Assembly (NCBI GenBank): GCA_013397865.1
Contig: VZTI01000560.1
Span: 62,001 to 126,000, forward strand
DNA length: 64,000 bases
Direction: 5' to 3'
Source of the DNA: Struthidea cinerea
Lineage: Eukaryota; Chordata; Aves; Passeriformes; Corcoracidae
In this document: piece after piece, positions 47,964-60,300 of the stretch
Position numbering within the stretch: position 1 is the stretch's first letter
Layout of the letters: the number at the start of each line of letters is the position of its first letter
The notes under the pieces: generated by a model
Told to the model about the DNA's origin: nothing
Databases searched by the model: none
The model's input: only the letters and a program-made list of their open reading frames with translations
Position numbers and translations under genes: made by a program

Positions 47964-49582
47964 GCATACTTCCGCTGTTTTAGGGCCTTATGGCTCCTTG
48001 GTCAACTCAGTGGTAGCCTTGACCACTGCAACAGTAGATCACAAAAAAAACTATTCTGTCTTCCTATTTGCCTTGTTTCCCTTCGAATGTTGGAGAAGCA
48101 GACAGGCTGCCTTTGATGATCTGAAATTTTCTGGCTCACATAATTTTCTCTCTGAACAATTGAAATGCACACAGCTTTCGTTGAAGTGGCTATCTACTGT
48201 AAATACTCCAGTAATAAGGTTATTGGCTGGATTTTAATTTACTTGTCAGTGGTAACATTCCCATGATGGGACAGCTGCACAAATGATGAGCATAAACTGT
48301 TCTCTACCAAAGCCTAAGCAGAGCTTTATAATACGCGGGGTGCCAGCTGAGTCACTCCCAAAGGCTGCCACTGATGCACATTCTTGTTGTGTAGCAAAAA
48401 CCTCAACTACAACTGCAACTGATAACTTAAGATGCAGTCCTTATCACAGGAGTCAGCCAGGCCACGAGGGAAGAGGAATGGCGAACAGGGAACCATTGAC
48501 AGAGCTGTTTGGTCACCTCAAGGAAAGAGAGGAGCCCTTACTGAGTAGGAGAGAAAGCAACATCTGTCAGGAGAAACTGGAAGGGATTGTTTTAATTCAA
48601 GATAAATTTGTGCCCCAAACAGTATTTTGGGGTTATCCAACAGCCCTAACTAAAGTTATATTTGTGTGTATGACTCTCAGCTCCACTAAGCTCAGCCTAG
48701 CCCAGATCTTTAGTTGGTAATTTAACTGTAATTTTTGCAAGCCTCACTTTCATTCCCTTTAGATACAAGTCTACTGAGAAGAACCTTATTAAAATCACCC
48801 TGCTTTTTTAACGATTTGAAAATATTTCAGTAATAACCAAATTATCCCAACTTTTTCCCCCTAAATTATAGTCTTCTATAAGTTATCAATATTTCCTGCT
48901 GCTACATACAAAATCAATCAAAAATATCAAACTAAGATCTCTGTTGGATGTAGAACTGCACTGACAACCAGTTGTGTCTAGGTACATTGAGTACAGGGAG
49001 TGTAGTTGCTAGCAACAGCTGAGCTGAGGTTGAGCTTTCCCCTTCCTGTGCCAAGTGTGTCCCCCACTTTTAAATCATGTATAATAGCATATTTTTCACC
49101 CATAACTATTACTGCTGCAGGTAATTCAATTTCTTCTATGCAATATAATTATCACTGGAGGAAACAAGAGGGGAAAGGTACCATTCTATCTAATTTTCTA
49201 TGGCTTCCTCATCCAGAACATACTCCTTCCCACCCCCTAAGCACAATGCTATACATTGTATTTTGTGCCACCACACTGGTCACAGGACACAATAAGGCTC
49301 ATTTTTTCATACCTCTCTCTTCTGTAATCATGGTATATAAATCACAGCAGAGCTGCTAACAGCGTGTGACTGACAATCTTATTTGATAGACAATCTGTGA
49401 TCCTTTCAGCCTTTTACTAATAAGCTCATTATGACAGAAGGGCTGAAAATACTTTCTAGGGTATAGCAATGAACCTCAGCAAATTCAGTGCATGTCTGAC
49501 CATTCAAACTTTAGAGAATCAATCTTTCTTCAATCAAAACTTTGTCAGGTTCTGCTGAATGTCTTCTGAAGGTTACCCTGTT
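47964..49582. other. Intergenic DNA with an unrecognised 145-codon frame
   Basis: No repeat is recognised. The ATG-initiated frame at 48283-48720 is the longest outside LTRs but has no signal peptide or known domain. Other frames (49006-49359) are also unrecognised. Confidence 0.5.
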
Positions 49583-49752
49583 TTGGTTTGTTTTGTTTTT
49601 TTTTTTCTTTTCTTCTCTCACTCTCTTGGGTTCTTGGGGCTTTCTGTGGGTTGTTTTTTTTGGATGGTTTTTTTTGTTTTGGGTTTTTTTTTTTTTTAGT
49701 TTGCTTGTTTTTGGGTTTTTTTGTTTGTTTGTTTGTTTTTCTTTTTTTTTAT
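49583..49752 (+). repeat. Long T/G-rich low-complexity tract
   Basis: About 170 bp nearly devoid of A, with little C except at its left end, dominated by T with GGG/GGGG runs and (TTTG)n near the right end. The two overlapping open frames across it encode F/W/G/L-rich nonsense typical of such tracts. Confidence 0.93.
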
Positions 49753-51289
49753 TATGGGTTCCTTCATAAACCCTAGAATCCTTACAAAGTAATGTAGGTC
49801 AAGGTGAAATTGTTCTGAATATATTTTCTTTTTTATTTTCCAGGTTTAGTTTTGGAAAACCTTTTAAAAGATTTTTGCTGCTTTCTAAGGTATGACCTTA
49901 TTTTGGATGAACTTTTGAAAAGCATTAATTTTAAGAAAAGCCTTAAAGTACCTGCAGCCTAGTGACATTGGCATTTAGACTGAGGTTTCCAAAATGCAAA
50001 TGGAAAACTCCTTGAACAGTGACTGAATAAGCTACTTCATAGTTCCTCTTCATATTCTCAGTGTGGTCAGACATGCATTGAATAAAAATCCTATTTGACA
50101 CACAAGCACATTTTGAGGCCTTGAAGTTAAGTTGAAAAAAAATTACTCTAAAAAAAGCACTGAGATAATAAGTGCTTCTGAAGAATTTCTGTCTGTCATA
50201 AGAAGAAAAGGGAGTCAGCACATCAATACTGTTGTAAATATTTCAAAGGTGATCTCTTTCTGGATTAATCTGTATCTTAAATGACCAGCATGACTGAAGA
50301 CTTACTGACTGAGCAATACTTATGTGACAGAAACTGAAAAAATGTTCCAGGAAAATGGGCAGGCTAGTTTGTAAGTAGACTTCTTCCTATGCCACAGGGA
50401 ACCATTTTGTTTAGCTGTATGGCAAAACTGCAGCTCATGGGACTATAGTCTCTATTTCTTGTGCTAAATAGCTGTGGTCGTGCTTCATCATGTGGCTGAA
50501 ACCTGTCTTACTAGGTCATGAACTATATCAAATATTTTGTTGCTGTTAGCCAAAAAACTGTCTATAGGTGTGGACCTCCTGCTCAATAAATCCAAATCAG
50601 TATAACGGAATTGCAAAACTCTGTGCTTTTCTTCACTATATTTTAGATCCATTTTTTTTTTTAATTCATCTTTGTGTGATTCTCCTGTTTCATCCTCCTG
50701 GATTGTTTTTATCTTTGCCATACTCCTTTTTTTCTGCACTTTTAATTTTATTTTTTCCTCTCTATGGTTCCATAAAGGTAAAAATTTTTCCTGGGAGAGG
50801 AGAATGTCTCCTCCTGGATTTTCCTTTTTATTCTACTGCTGATGTTCTGCACCCTGAGCTTTCCTCTTACTATAGACCCTTTCACTTCCTGTAGCCACTT
50901 CAGGCTCCTGCTTGCATTAAACATCCTTTCACTCTTCTAACCCTCTTCCATCCAACACTGAAGTTTCTCCTCTTTCAACCACAATGGGAGATACAGCTCA
51001 ATAATGACTATGAGGAAAGAGAGAGAGAAGCTGCAGATTTTTTGTAACAAAACTACAATGTCACAGCAGGTTGATGTAAAGGAACAATAACATCAAGTAT
51101 CAATAAGGAGCACTAATGAATCAGTGTAGATAGTGAAAGGAAAGAATTAGACAACTGCCTGCCTCAGGCAATACTTAAGTATGCCAGGATTAGACTGAAA
51201 CAACTTGATTGATGAGCAGGTTGTCTATGTCATTCCTTTATCTTCTTTATTTTTTTTTCCCCTTTTTATTTTTCAAATTCCTTCCCCCC
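49753..51289. other. Intergenic AT-rich DNA with pyrimidine-rich runs
   Basis: No gene recognised. Contains T-rich runs near 50651-50663 and a long pyrimidine tract from 51238. The minus-strand frame 50488-50739 has a K/E-rich start encoded by the complement of the T-rich run and is not recognised. Confidence 0.55.
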
Positions 51290-51500
51290 TTTACCTTCCA
51301 GACATTTCCCCCTTCCGAGGAAGACGATGATAAGAGTCAGTATCGCAAAATGCCATTTATTTCAACTATGTCACCAGAAAACCGTTATCTCATTCCTTGT
51401 GGTAAAGGGCAAGATAAAGATGACCTACTATGGCATCAAATTTGAAATCGTTTGAGGCTGGGCACAGAGGTCCAGGGGATAAATGCAGAAGTCCTTTACT
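51290..51500 (-). mobile_element. Possible LTR remnant (alternative: plus-strand exon)
   Basis: On the minus strand 'gcatttatcccctggacctc' (complement of about 51468-51487) resembles the TATA plus CCCTGGACC motif of the two ERVK-like LTRs, and an AATAAA (complement of 51358-51363) follows about 110 bp later. This suggests a decayed LTR. On the plus strand the same block follows a long pyrimidine tract and 'ttaccttccag', and stays open (PPSEEDDDKSQYRKMPFIST...) to a possible donor at about 51402. I favour the LTR reading, weakly. Confidence 0.35.
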
Positions 51501-53544
51501 GTTGTGGTCACCTAAACCCTGGCAGCAAAATTGTCCACATAAATCACCTTAGGCAACTACATACATTCTGATTTCATTACTACGTTCTTTCCACTGAATA
51601 CTTTGGCTACTTTGGAGATATGGCCTCCACATCTCCTGGGCTCTGTTTCTGCCTGATGGACCTTTAACTCCTCTTGGCACAGTGTCCTAGTTTCAGCATG
51701 GTCACCACATATGTCAGACACATTATTCTTTAGTCAGGCATCTAGAGAGCAATGGGGTGGATCTAGTTGTTCCTGGAACATGATTAACCACTGCCTGTGC
51801 AAGAACAAGTGCTGTCCTCATTCTTTCCTTTGTACTTTCACTTATGTCAAGGGGGAAGCTGCTCAAAAATACCCACTTCCTCACATCACTCAATCAATCA
51901 GCTGTGCAGTCCAAGGCAATTGCTTGATTCCTTGTTGCCGAAGGGTAAGATTCAGACTATCCACTTTGGTATCTAAAATGAAAAAGTCAGGGGACAGGCT
52001 AAAATGTTTGTGTTCTGTGCAAAGAGAGGAACTTAATTTTAGGAAAATTTTTCAGACAACATGAAGTTCTGGAAAGCCTGCAGGCAACCACTAAGTATCA
52101 CCATCTCAAATGCTGTGCTTGAGTCAAAAAAGTAAGTGTGTACAGAGCCTTAGCCATTACCATTACTATCCTGGAGCAACCTCACCTATCCCCCTATCAC
52201 ACAGGATTCCACATAGCATCTCTGAATTGCTAAATTACTGTGCTCTTTATTTTCACACTACTTTATACCAAAGTTGGAGCAGCCTGCCTAGGCTGTCTAG
52301 GGTATTACCCTAAATGATCACTGGATCAGTTCACTGTGAGGTAAGGATAAAGGGATTCTTATCAATATGTCAGTAAAAGTTTACATGTTTTCAGAAACTG
52401 CCTTAGATGCAAGACATCCTCCTTTTGTGATTGTTGCAGTGGATGTGCAAATTATTTGTTAGAGCTATAAAACCAATTTACGAAATAGCTCCTAGTAATT
52501 AAATAAGAAGGTCAGCAGCTAGAAAAGAAGAGAATGTAACCTGTTCCCAGTCCAGTCAAGCTCTTACTTACAAGAGGGTATCGTTCTTGCTAGGTGCATG
52601 AAATGGTTTATAATTGTGGCTCATTTTCATTCTTATTTTGAAGCCTGCAAGTGAGGCACATTTAATTTTTGTTAATTACTAATAACAAATACTCCCTTGA
52701 TATGAAGATATTATACTGTGCCCTGTTTTGCCAAAATGTAAATTGAACTTAATTTTAAAATCTCTAATTAATCATGTAGTTTTAGAATGCAGTTGTGCAT
52801 TTCCTTTAAACTTGCAATCTTATCATTAGTATATAAAGCTAATTATGGTTACCTAAAATCTAGATATTGTAATTGGATGCACAAAGTGCAAACAAGTTAC
52901 TGATAAAATATTTTACAGGTCACACAAAACCAATCTCATGCCAATTAATTAAAGTTCACAAATTGCAGGCAGAGGAAATAACTCAGTTTTAATGACAAAA
53001 TAGGAACAAAGACAAGAAACACAAATAAACAGCAAGATCTATTACTGTATTGTGTCTCACTGAGACAAAGACTAAAACAGTTGAAGCAATCAGTTCTCTT
53101 CCAGATTTTAATGTACACAAAACAGAAGACACAATACCACTGCTGACAGCAGTTAAGAAATCCCTAATCTGACTGACGACTACTGAGATTCTTTACAGTT
53201 TGAAATGGTACTTTCTTTTTCTGATGAATGACCCAGCAATTAAAGAAGAGATGGTCCTACTCTCATCCAATGTCATGGCAGAAGTGTTTACAGACTGAAG
53301 AAGTTGTGCAGGAAAGCAAGAAGTCATTAAGGAAAACTTTTATCCCTGCAAGTCACAGCACACGTGGGTCTGGACATGAAAGAAGCTAGTTGAAAGTGTA
53401 TGGATCAAAATAAGCAGGAACACGGTGATACTGTGATGTGCTTCTACTCTCTGTCTGATCCAAAAGAAGAAGTAGAGGAGGCCTTCTACAAACTGCTGGA
53501 GTGAACTTTTCATTCATAGTCCCAGTGAGTATAGATTGGGAAGA
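51501..53544. other. Intergenic DNA
   Basis: No gene recognised. 'tgtcctagtttcagc' at about 51686 resembles the first bases of avian ERVL-type LTRs but is not followed by more of one. A CNE-like stretch lies at 52600-52990. Confidence 0.5.
52600..52990. promoter_or_regulatory. Possible conserved non-coding element (composition only)
   Basis: Non-repetitive AT-rich stretch with many TAATTA/ATTAAT cores ('tttttgttaattactaataa', 'atctctaattaatcatgtag', 'aaagctaattatgg', 'gccaattaattaaag'). Dense homeodomain-type motifs without microsatellite structure are typical of developmental enhancers. Not proven. Confidence 0.25.
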
Positions 53545-54305
53545 AATAAACACAGGTTGCATGCTGGGCTGCATCTGACTGGCTGGAAAACAGCTTAATA
53601 GAAAAGGGTCTGCTGTACTGGTGAACTGCAAGTCGACTGTGAGTCAGCAATGCGTCTTGCAGAAAAGATGACCAACAGTATACTGAGCTGCATTAGGAAA
53701 GGCATTGCCAGCAAGCTGAAGGAGGTTATCCTTCCCCTCTATTCAGACCTAGTGAGACCCATCTGGAGTGTTGGGTCCAGTTCTTGTCTCCCCAGTACAA
53801 AAGACAGAGAAATACATGAAAATACTGGAGCAAATGCAACAAAATGGGCCGTGAAGATGATCAAGACCTTGGAGCATCAGTCATATGAGAGTCTGAGAGA
53901 AGCAGGGCTGTTCATCCTAGAGAAGAGAAGCGTCAGGGGAATCTTACCAATGTATTTATATAAAATATACAAAGTATAAATAACTAACGGGAGAAAATTA
54001 ATAAGAGGCATTCAGACTCTTGAGTGGTGTGCATTGAAAAGACAAATGGCAAGGGGCACAATTTGCAATACAAAAAAAAATCACTTAAATATAAGAAACA
54101 AGTGTTTTACTTTGGGAGTGGTCAAACTCTAGAACAGGTTGTCATTTCAAGTTGTGGAGCTTCCATCCGTGGATATTTAAAACTCAGCTGGACACAGTAC
54201 TGGGCAAACTGCTTTAGCTGACCCTGCTTGAGCAGCACCGTTGTGCTAAGCAGTCTCCAGAGGTACCTTCCAGCCTCAACATTTCTGTGCTTGTGATTCT
54301 ATGAT
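53545..54305 (+). mobile_element. CR1 LINE, long 3' portion
   Basis: About 760 bp follow CR1 order: 'gagtcagcaatgcgtcttgc', 'gcattgccagcaagctgaag', 'gaggttatccttcccctcta', 'catctggagtgttgggtcca', 'gcatcagtcatatgagagtc', 'ctagagaagagaagcgtcag', 'gtcaaactctagaacaggtt', and it ends with 'ttgtgattctatgatg', a decayed octamer tail. Orientation is plus. Small indels and an A-rich insertion near 54070 show it is old. The 109-codon frame at 53650-53979 is CR1 sequence, not a cellular gene. Confidence 0.93.
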
Positions 54306-57300
54306 GAGAACTAAACCAGGAAACCATTGTGTCATCTAGATTATGATTTAGTTTCATACTGATCTTGTAGTTTACATCAAGAACAGATATTTGCTTTGAT
54401 TAGGAAAGCTACTTTTTCAAGTTTGGGGAAAAGTTTGCAAAATGAAACTAATTTGTATTCCTACGACGAGGGAACTGATCATGTTAATAACAGTCTCAAG
54501 CCTGAAACTACTACCAACAGTGCAAACGAGGTACTAAAAATTAGACAAAAATGGATAACTGTCACTTGTAGGAATGCGGACCAGGTTTACACATTCACAA
54601 CACACAATGAAACCGCACAAATTTATGTAAACAACACATTCCTAGTTAGGCCATCTGGTCTGTATCTGCTGCCTCCGTGTTTGCTGACATGGGGTACCAG
54701 CACATGGAAGACTGGCTGATATTTATAAAATATTTTTATCAAGTACAATCTTGCTATAATTAGAGCAACACGTACATAGAGATAAATCAGAGTCAACTCT
54801 GGCATTTCCTAATATTCACATCCTAATTATTGGAAATCTGATTTCATTGTTGTTGAACAGATAGGCATGGATATTTTCCTATTTCAAACAAATTAATTTC
54901 ACATTGTATTCTTGAGATTAATATGCACCTGAGCATTTTATTCTTTATGGATCTTTTTGTAATAATATTGTATGGGGTGTTTCAGAAGAATAATGAGAAA
55001 TTTTTATCAGTAAAATTGAGATTAATTTCAGTATCTATAAACAGATGTTTTCAAAAGTCAGATATAAGTTCTCAAAATGCAAAGTCATCTATAGAATAGA
55101 AACACTTCTGAGAAAAAGAAGCAGCAACAGAGCCATTACGAAGAATCACTGACAGTATAATCAGCACCTTGTGGAAATGATAAAGGCATATGGGATTCCA
55201 TCACACAAGAGAAAGATCAGAGTTGTCTCCAGCTCTAATAATTCACACCACAGAAACCGACGCATGACTGATGCCACAACATGGTAAGATAATAAATTTG
55301 GATTTTGTCTCAATAGGTGTTGGGTTTTTTTACCCCAGTAACAACCAAAGTGTCTGAGATGAGCATATATATGCTAAAAACTGATTGGTGCAGTAACTCG
55401 GCTCCAAAAGTACATCCATCTATAAATATTTTTAAAATAAAAATAACCTGAGGCAAACAGAAAACATCTATTAAGATATGAAGCAGGGTGCTTGATTCTG
55501 AATGAAGGAATTAATAGAGAAGAGCATTTCAAAAAAGGAACAGAAATTTAAGCACTGCCAAATGTAGGCACCAACAATGTGATAAGATCATTATTTTTTT
55601 ATAAGTGGCCAAGCACTTTGATCTTATTTTACATCTGCCTATAACAACATTTTTATTAACAGTTAGAAGAAAAAATTGGCCTGGTTGACCCCCAAAAATA
55701 TCTGATCTCAAGGCATGGCAGATTTAGTAGCACATTTGAATGGGTCAGTGTTTTTAGGATTGTTTGTCTGAATCAAAGGTCCCAGTTTGATCTGCTTTAA
55801 GTCAGTCCTTATCTGACTTAGTGGAACGGCACCCATGTCCCCATTACTAAAGTGCCCAAAAGCTACCTCTAAATACTCTTATGTATTTCAAAGATGTTTG
55901 GGGGGCAAAACTGTCAGAGTCCTCTTGTTGATATTATCTTATTAATTGTTTTGTTTTGTTTTGTAAATACTCTATTCAACACACTGAAGAAATTAGAGAA
56001 AAACACAAAATCAGTATTTGTAGCAATAATAGTGAGCTAATTTCCTGCTGGTTCAAGCCTAATGGACTCACCTGAAGTATCACATCGGGGAAATAGACTC
56101 ATGTCTTTACAATCTGCAATCCCTGGCCAAGGGATTTACATTTCTAAAATAATCTCATTGAAATAAAAGACTGCAGTAATGTTTTAATGATGCACAAATT
56201 CAAGAAGCCCAGAGTTCATGCGGCATCACTGGTACTCTTGTTCTCAATGGAATCCCCTATGCCCAGGTGTTGTTGCAGCCCCAGTAATTCTTCTGGCATT
56301 TCCAGTTTTCTGAGTTCATGAAAAGTGAAAACACAAGGGGATGAGTTAGGAACGCGGGGACAGAGCCCTGCTCTGAATTGTGCTTTAGCTGCCTTAAATG
56401 ACAGCCATAACAATATACAAGCAGTTTAACACTGTCAGTGTGGGATTTGGGCAGCAGGTTTAGTTTACTGTTGACAAATATAATACTTGAGTCTGAACCA
56501 TTTATCCTGGGATAGAACACAATATAAAAGGTTGTTGACTAGAAATCCTGAATAATTCATTGCCTGTGCTTTCTTTCCAGTAAGCTAGTATGTTCCATTT
56601 TAGATCAAACTTCCTCGTATGGCAGGATGTTGTCATCTAGGATGATTGGAATTTTTTTTTGCTACTCTCTTAGTTTGATTTGAGTTCTAAAGAGGAGTTC
56701 AGAGGGGCAGAGCTAACTTTGATACTCTCTGGTAATGATCCTAGCAGTGTGAAATTCACATAGATGGCCAAAGAGGAGAAATAAGCCTTGTTTTATGGCA
56801 AAGTAAAGAGACTAAAAATGCTTTGTGGTTTATCTGTTTTCATTGCAGACCTCATGAGGAAGAAATCATGTTGTGTGAATGGGACACAGCTCAGATGCTG
56901 TGGGAGGGTCTTCATCCTGGAGCTGTTACCCCTCTTTGTACCCAACCGATATATTTCAGTGTGGATCTATCACAGGCACAGCCCAAAATGTGGTCATTTT
57001 TGAAAGAGAGAGGGAATTTGCTAGTACTACAAATATTCAGAATAGATATTTGCAACAAGAAAAAAGACGTGTTTCTTATAAAATACAGTGACAGTGTTTT
57101 TATTTTCTTGACTTGCAGAACAACCTTACCATTCAACAACAGTATTAACAAAATAATTCAACAGGACTAAGGAAGCGCAAGTATTCAGTCAATGCCAAGC
57201 TGTCTTTCTACTCCCTTTCCCGTAAATTAACTTGAAGAAATATGTGATTATTTTTAAGTTTCTCTAGCTGACAAAGCTGGCTAACATAACATCTAACATA

Positions 57301-60300
57301 AAAGTAGCATAAGAATGTTGTCTTTACATTTCATGATCCCTAAATTTCTGACCTTTTCACAGGAAGTTACTATGCTAAATACATATTTTCTGAGCATGCT
57401 TTTTGCAGGGTGGGCTTTTATATTTTCTAAAATCAAGTAGCTACCTCTTTGAAGTAGCTATTTTACAACAGCTGCTGCTGACTGCAGTACCTCTTGTTTT
57501 AGTGGGAAAAAATATCTAAGTTTATGCTTTATTTTCTCTCAATCTTTTTTGATTTCATTTATTTTGATGAAACAACAGCTATAGTTCTATACGCTGATAT
57601 CTCAGCATTTCAGTGTTTTTATTAGCTGTAGCTGAACAGTTAACAATATTTAGGGATGATTTTCTTTGAGATTACCTTTCCATTGAGAGGCTTATATCTT
57701 AATATATGTTTTGAATTTTCAGATGTTAATTTTAGTACTGTGCTTGACCAAAGAAAATCAGTAGTCTTTAATATCTGCCTCGAGACAATAGCTGATGTAA
57801 AATATTGTTTCCTCACATGCTACATGGCTCAGATACTTACACAGTAAAGTTGTGCACCTGCTTAAGCAAAACAACTATATGGAAGAATGTCACCTAAAAT
57901 TATGCCTGGACTTCTTTTTTTCACGTGTTGCATTCAAAATAATATTGTGAAGGAGATCCAGGAGGCTGACATTGCTGAGGATGCTCTCTAAAATTGACAC
58001 TGCATACAAATCTTAAAGGAAATTTAGAAGGCTCATCTACTGAAAAGTAGAAAAGCTTTAATTTACTTTCTCAAAATATCAGTGGTTAATTCTTTCTAAG
58101 ATTCAACCTAACATTTCAATTACTCTAAAAGCTTAAGAAATTTAACCAAATAGCATACCCGTAATTCACAGGGATAGGCAGAAGTTCTTGATTAAATCCG
58201 TTCTATAAGCCATTTTTAACCTACTAGAGGTAAAATGAAATTATTGAAATTCTAGTCCTTACAAAAAAGTGACAAATTATCCTTCTTAGTGTAATAAATA
58301 GAAACTGAATTAGTATTTTCTTCTTTAAAAATAAAAGAAACATGATAGGTATAAGTAAAGACAGAGGATGCATACTCCACCACAGTTTGATAGCTGCCCA
58401 TGGAGGAACAAATCCATTTGGCTGTGGGTGAACTATCTGTCAGGCTGTGCCGATGGAATAGGGCACTTCAGACAGTAGATCTCACAACCCTTACCACACC
58501 TTGTAGAGAAGACAAGTGTGTGAGATTCCTGTGCGAGTGTTGGGGGAAGCAGAATGCAATTAGCAGACCTCCACAAAACACTCCAATGAAAGCCCCATTC
58601 TGCCCTTTCACGCCTGTTGCACACGGTTACGCTGAAACTCATCTGCCACCAGAGTGCTGATCAAGTGCACAGCCAAGGCTTAGAAAATGTGTTTCAGTTA
58701 TCTCCACACAAGTGGTGAAACCAAACAAATAGGAGGAAGGCATCTGTGAAATATTCAGCATCTGCCACCTTCCAGAACAACTGCTTGCTTTAAATTTTTG
58801 ATAGACTTACTTTTTGCCCACATAATGATGTAGGAAAGTTTAACCATGTATGAAAATATTTACCAGAGCACTGTGAATCTCTGAAGAATAAATAGAGCTA
58901 TTTCTATGAGCCACAGTTTTGCACGTAAACAAATATGAATGATAGCTTTCAAAATCACTCAGGTAATACAGCATTTCAGAGTCTCCATTCTAAAGATGGC
59001 ATGTGGTCCCTATCCTACATATATTTTCTCCTAGTCACTGAATTCCATAACAAAGTCACAGAATGAAAGTCTACCACTAGATAGGTCAGAATAAAAAGTG
59101 CTTCTGCAAGATGCCTGACCCTTCAGGAGTTTCTGGTGGCCAGCATGCTGTGCAAAGTGTGACATGACTAAGCCTGTCCCTCCTGGGCAAAATAGTCAGT
59201 TGAAGATGAGTGACTAAAATGGGAAGAAAAATTGTTCTCATTTTGTCTTAAAACACCTCTGTGTATGTCCCTTATTTTTGACCTTGAATGTTTGTATTTA
59301 TGTTTACTTTCTATATCTTTCCATATTCTATATACTGTACTCCTGTTTATATGTTTTTATACAACATCTTGCGCACAAAACATCTTTAGTTAGGCTTTTA
59401 GGAAAATACTGAAGCTGAAATTTGTTATATTCTGGTCTCTGGGTTGAAAAATGTATATATTTAGACTTGTTTGTTAAGTCATATATGACATATTTGTCAT
59501 TTTACAGCAACCATCATTTCAGACACCATTTGGAAGAAGAAATACGACCTTTTCTTTTTCAAGCTAGAAAGGCAGTTCCTACAGGTGGGAGTTGCAACAA
59601 ACTAATATCTTCTGTATTTTGGGCATAGAGAGGCATGTTAGACTTTTAGCCATGAAAGAAAATCATAGTCAGAATGGAAAGTGGTAACAAAGAAGATGAT
59701 TAGTACTGCTCAGAAAACAGCTGAAGAAAGTTTCCTAGAGTAACTGGATAAAACCTTGCCTTCATTAGTATCAGTACAAAAATTCCCCTAGGCCTCAACA
59801 CACTTGGGATTTAATCTGTTGCCTCCTGCCCAAAACATCTCTTTAGGTGCTCTCCGGTTGTGCTCTCAGAAGGTCCTAAAGTTATTTGTGTTATCTGTAT
59901 CCTCAAATACGCTAAGAGAAGCATTTGGCTGAAAATGGGCAGAATCTCAAAATTTTAGCCTATTGTGTATTTAAAACTTCACCTGGAGTGAACATCTGGG
60001 ATTCTCAACATTCTTGTTTTAAAGATGTAGTAAAAGCCCCAAAGCCCAGCATTTCAAGCTCCCTGCTTCCCTTCCTCCAACCCTAGAAATCTCACTTGTT
60101 TATAGCATGGCAATTTTTAAGCTAGATTTTCTTTCTTTCTTACCGACTATCAAATAAAAAGGCATTGTAAATTTTATTGTAGTGCTCCTAAACCTGACAG
60201 TGCAATATGTAAGGCACCCTCATAGTTCTCTACTTTATATATTATTTTTATGATGAGAATTAAGGGTTTTATGAGGCTGTAATTTCTGACATTACCATCT

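Noticed and set aside
49542..49776. Two overlapping frames rich in F, W, L and G
   Set aside because: Direct translation of a T/G low-complexity tract.
51680..51720. Start of another ERVL-type LTR ('tgtcctagtttcagc')
   Set aside because: Only about 15 bases match and the following sequence does not continue as an LTR; mentioned in the region note only.
53650..53979. 109-codon plus-strand frame
   Set aside because: It is CR1 LINE sequence in its 3' portion, not a cellular gene, and lacks any domain of its own.
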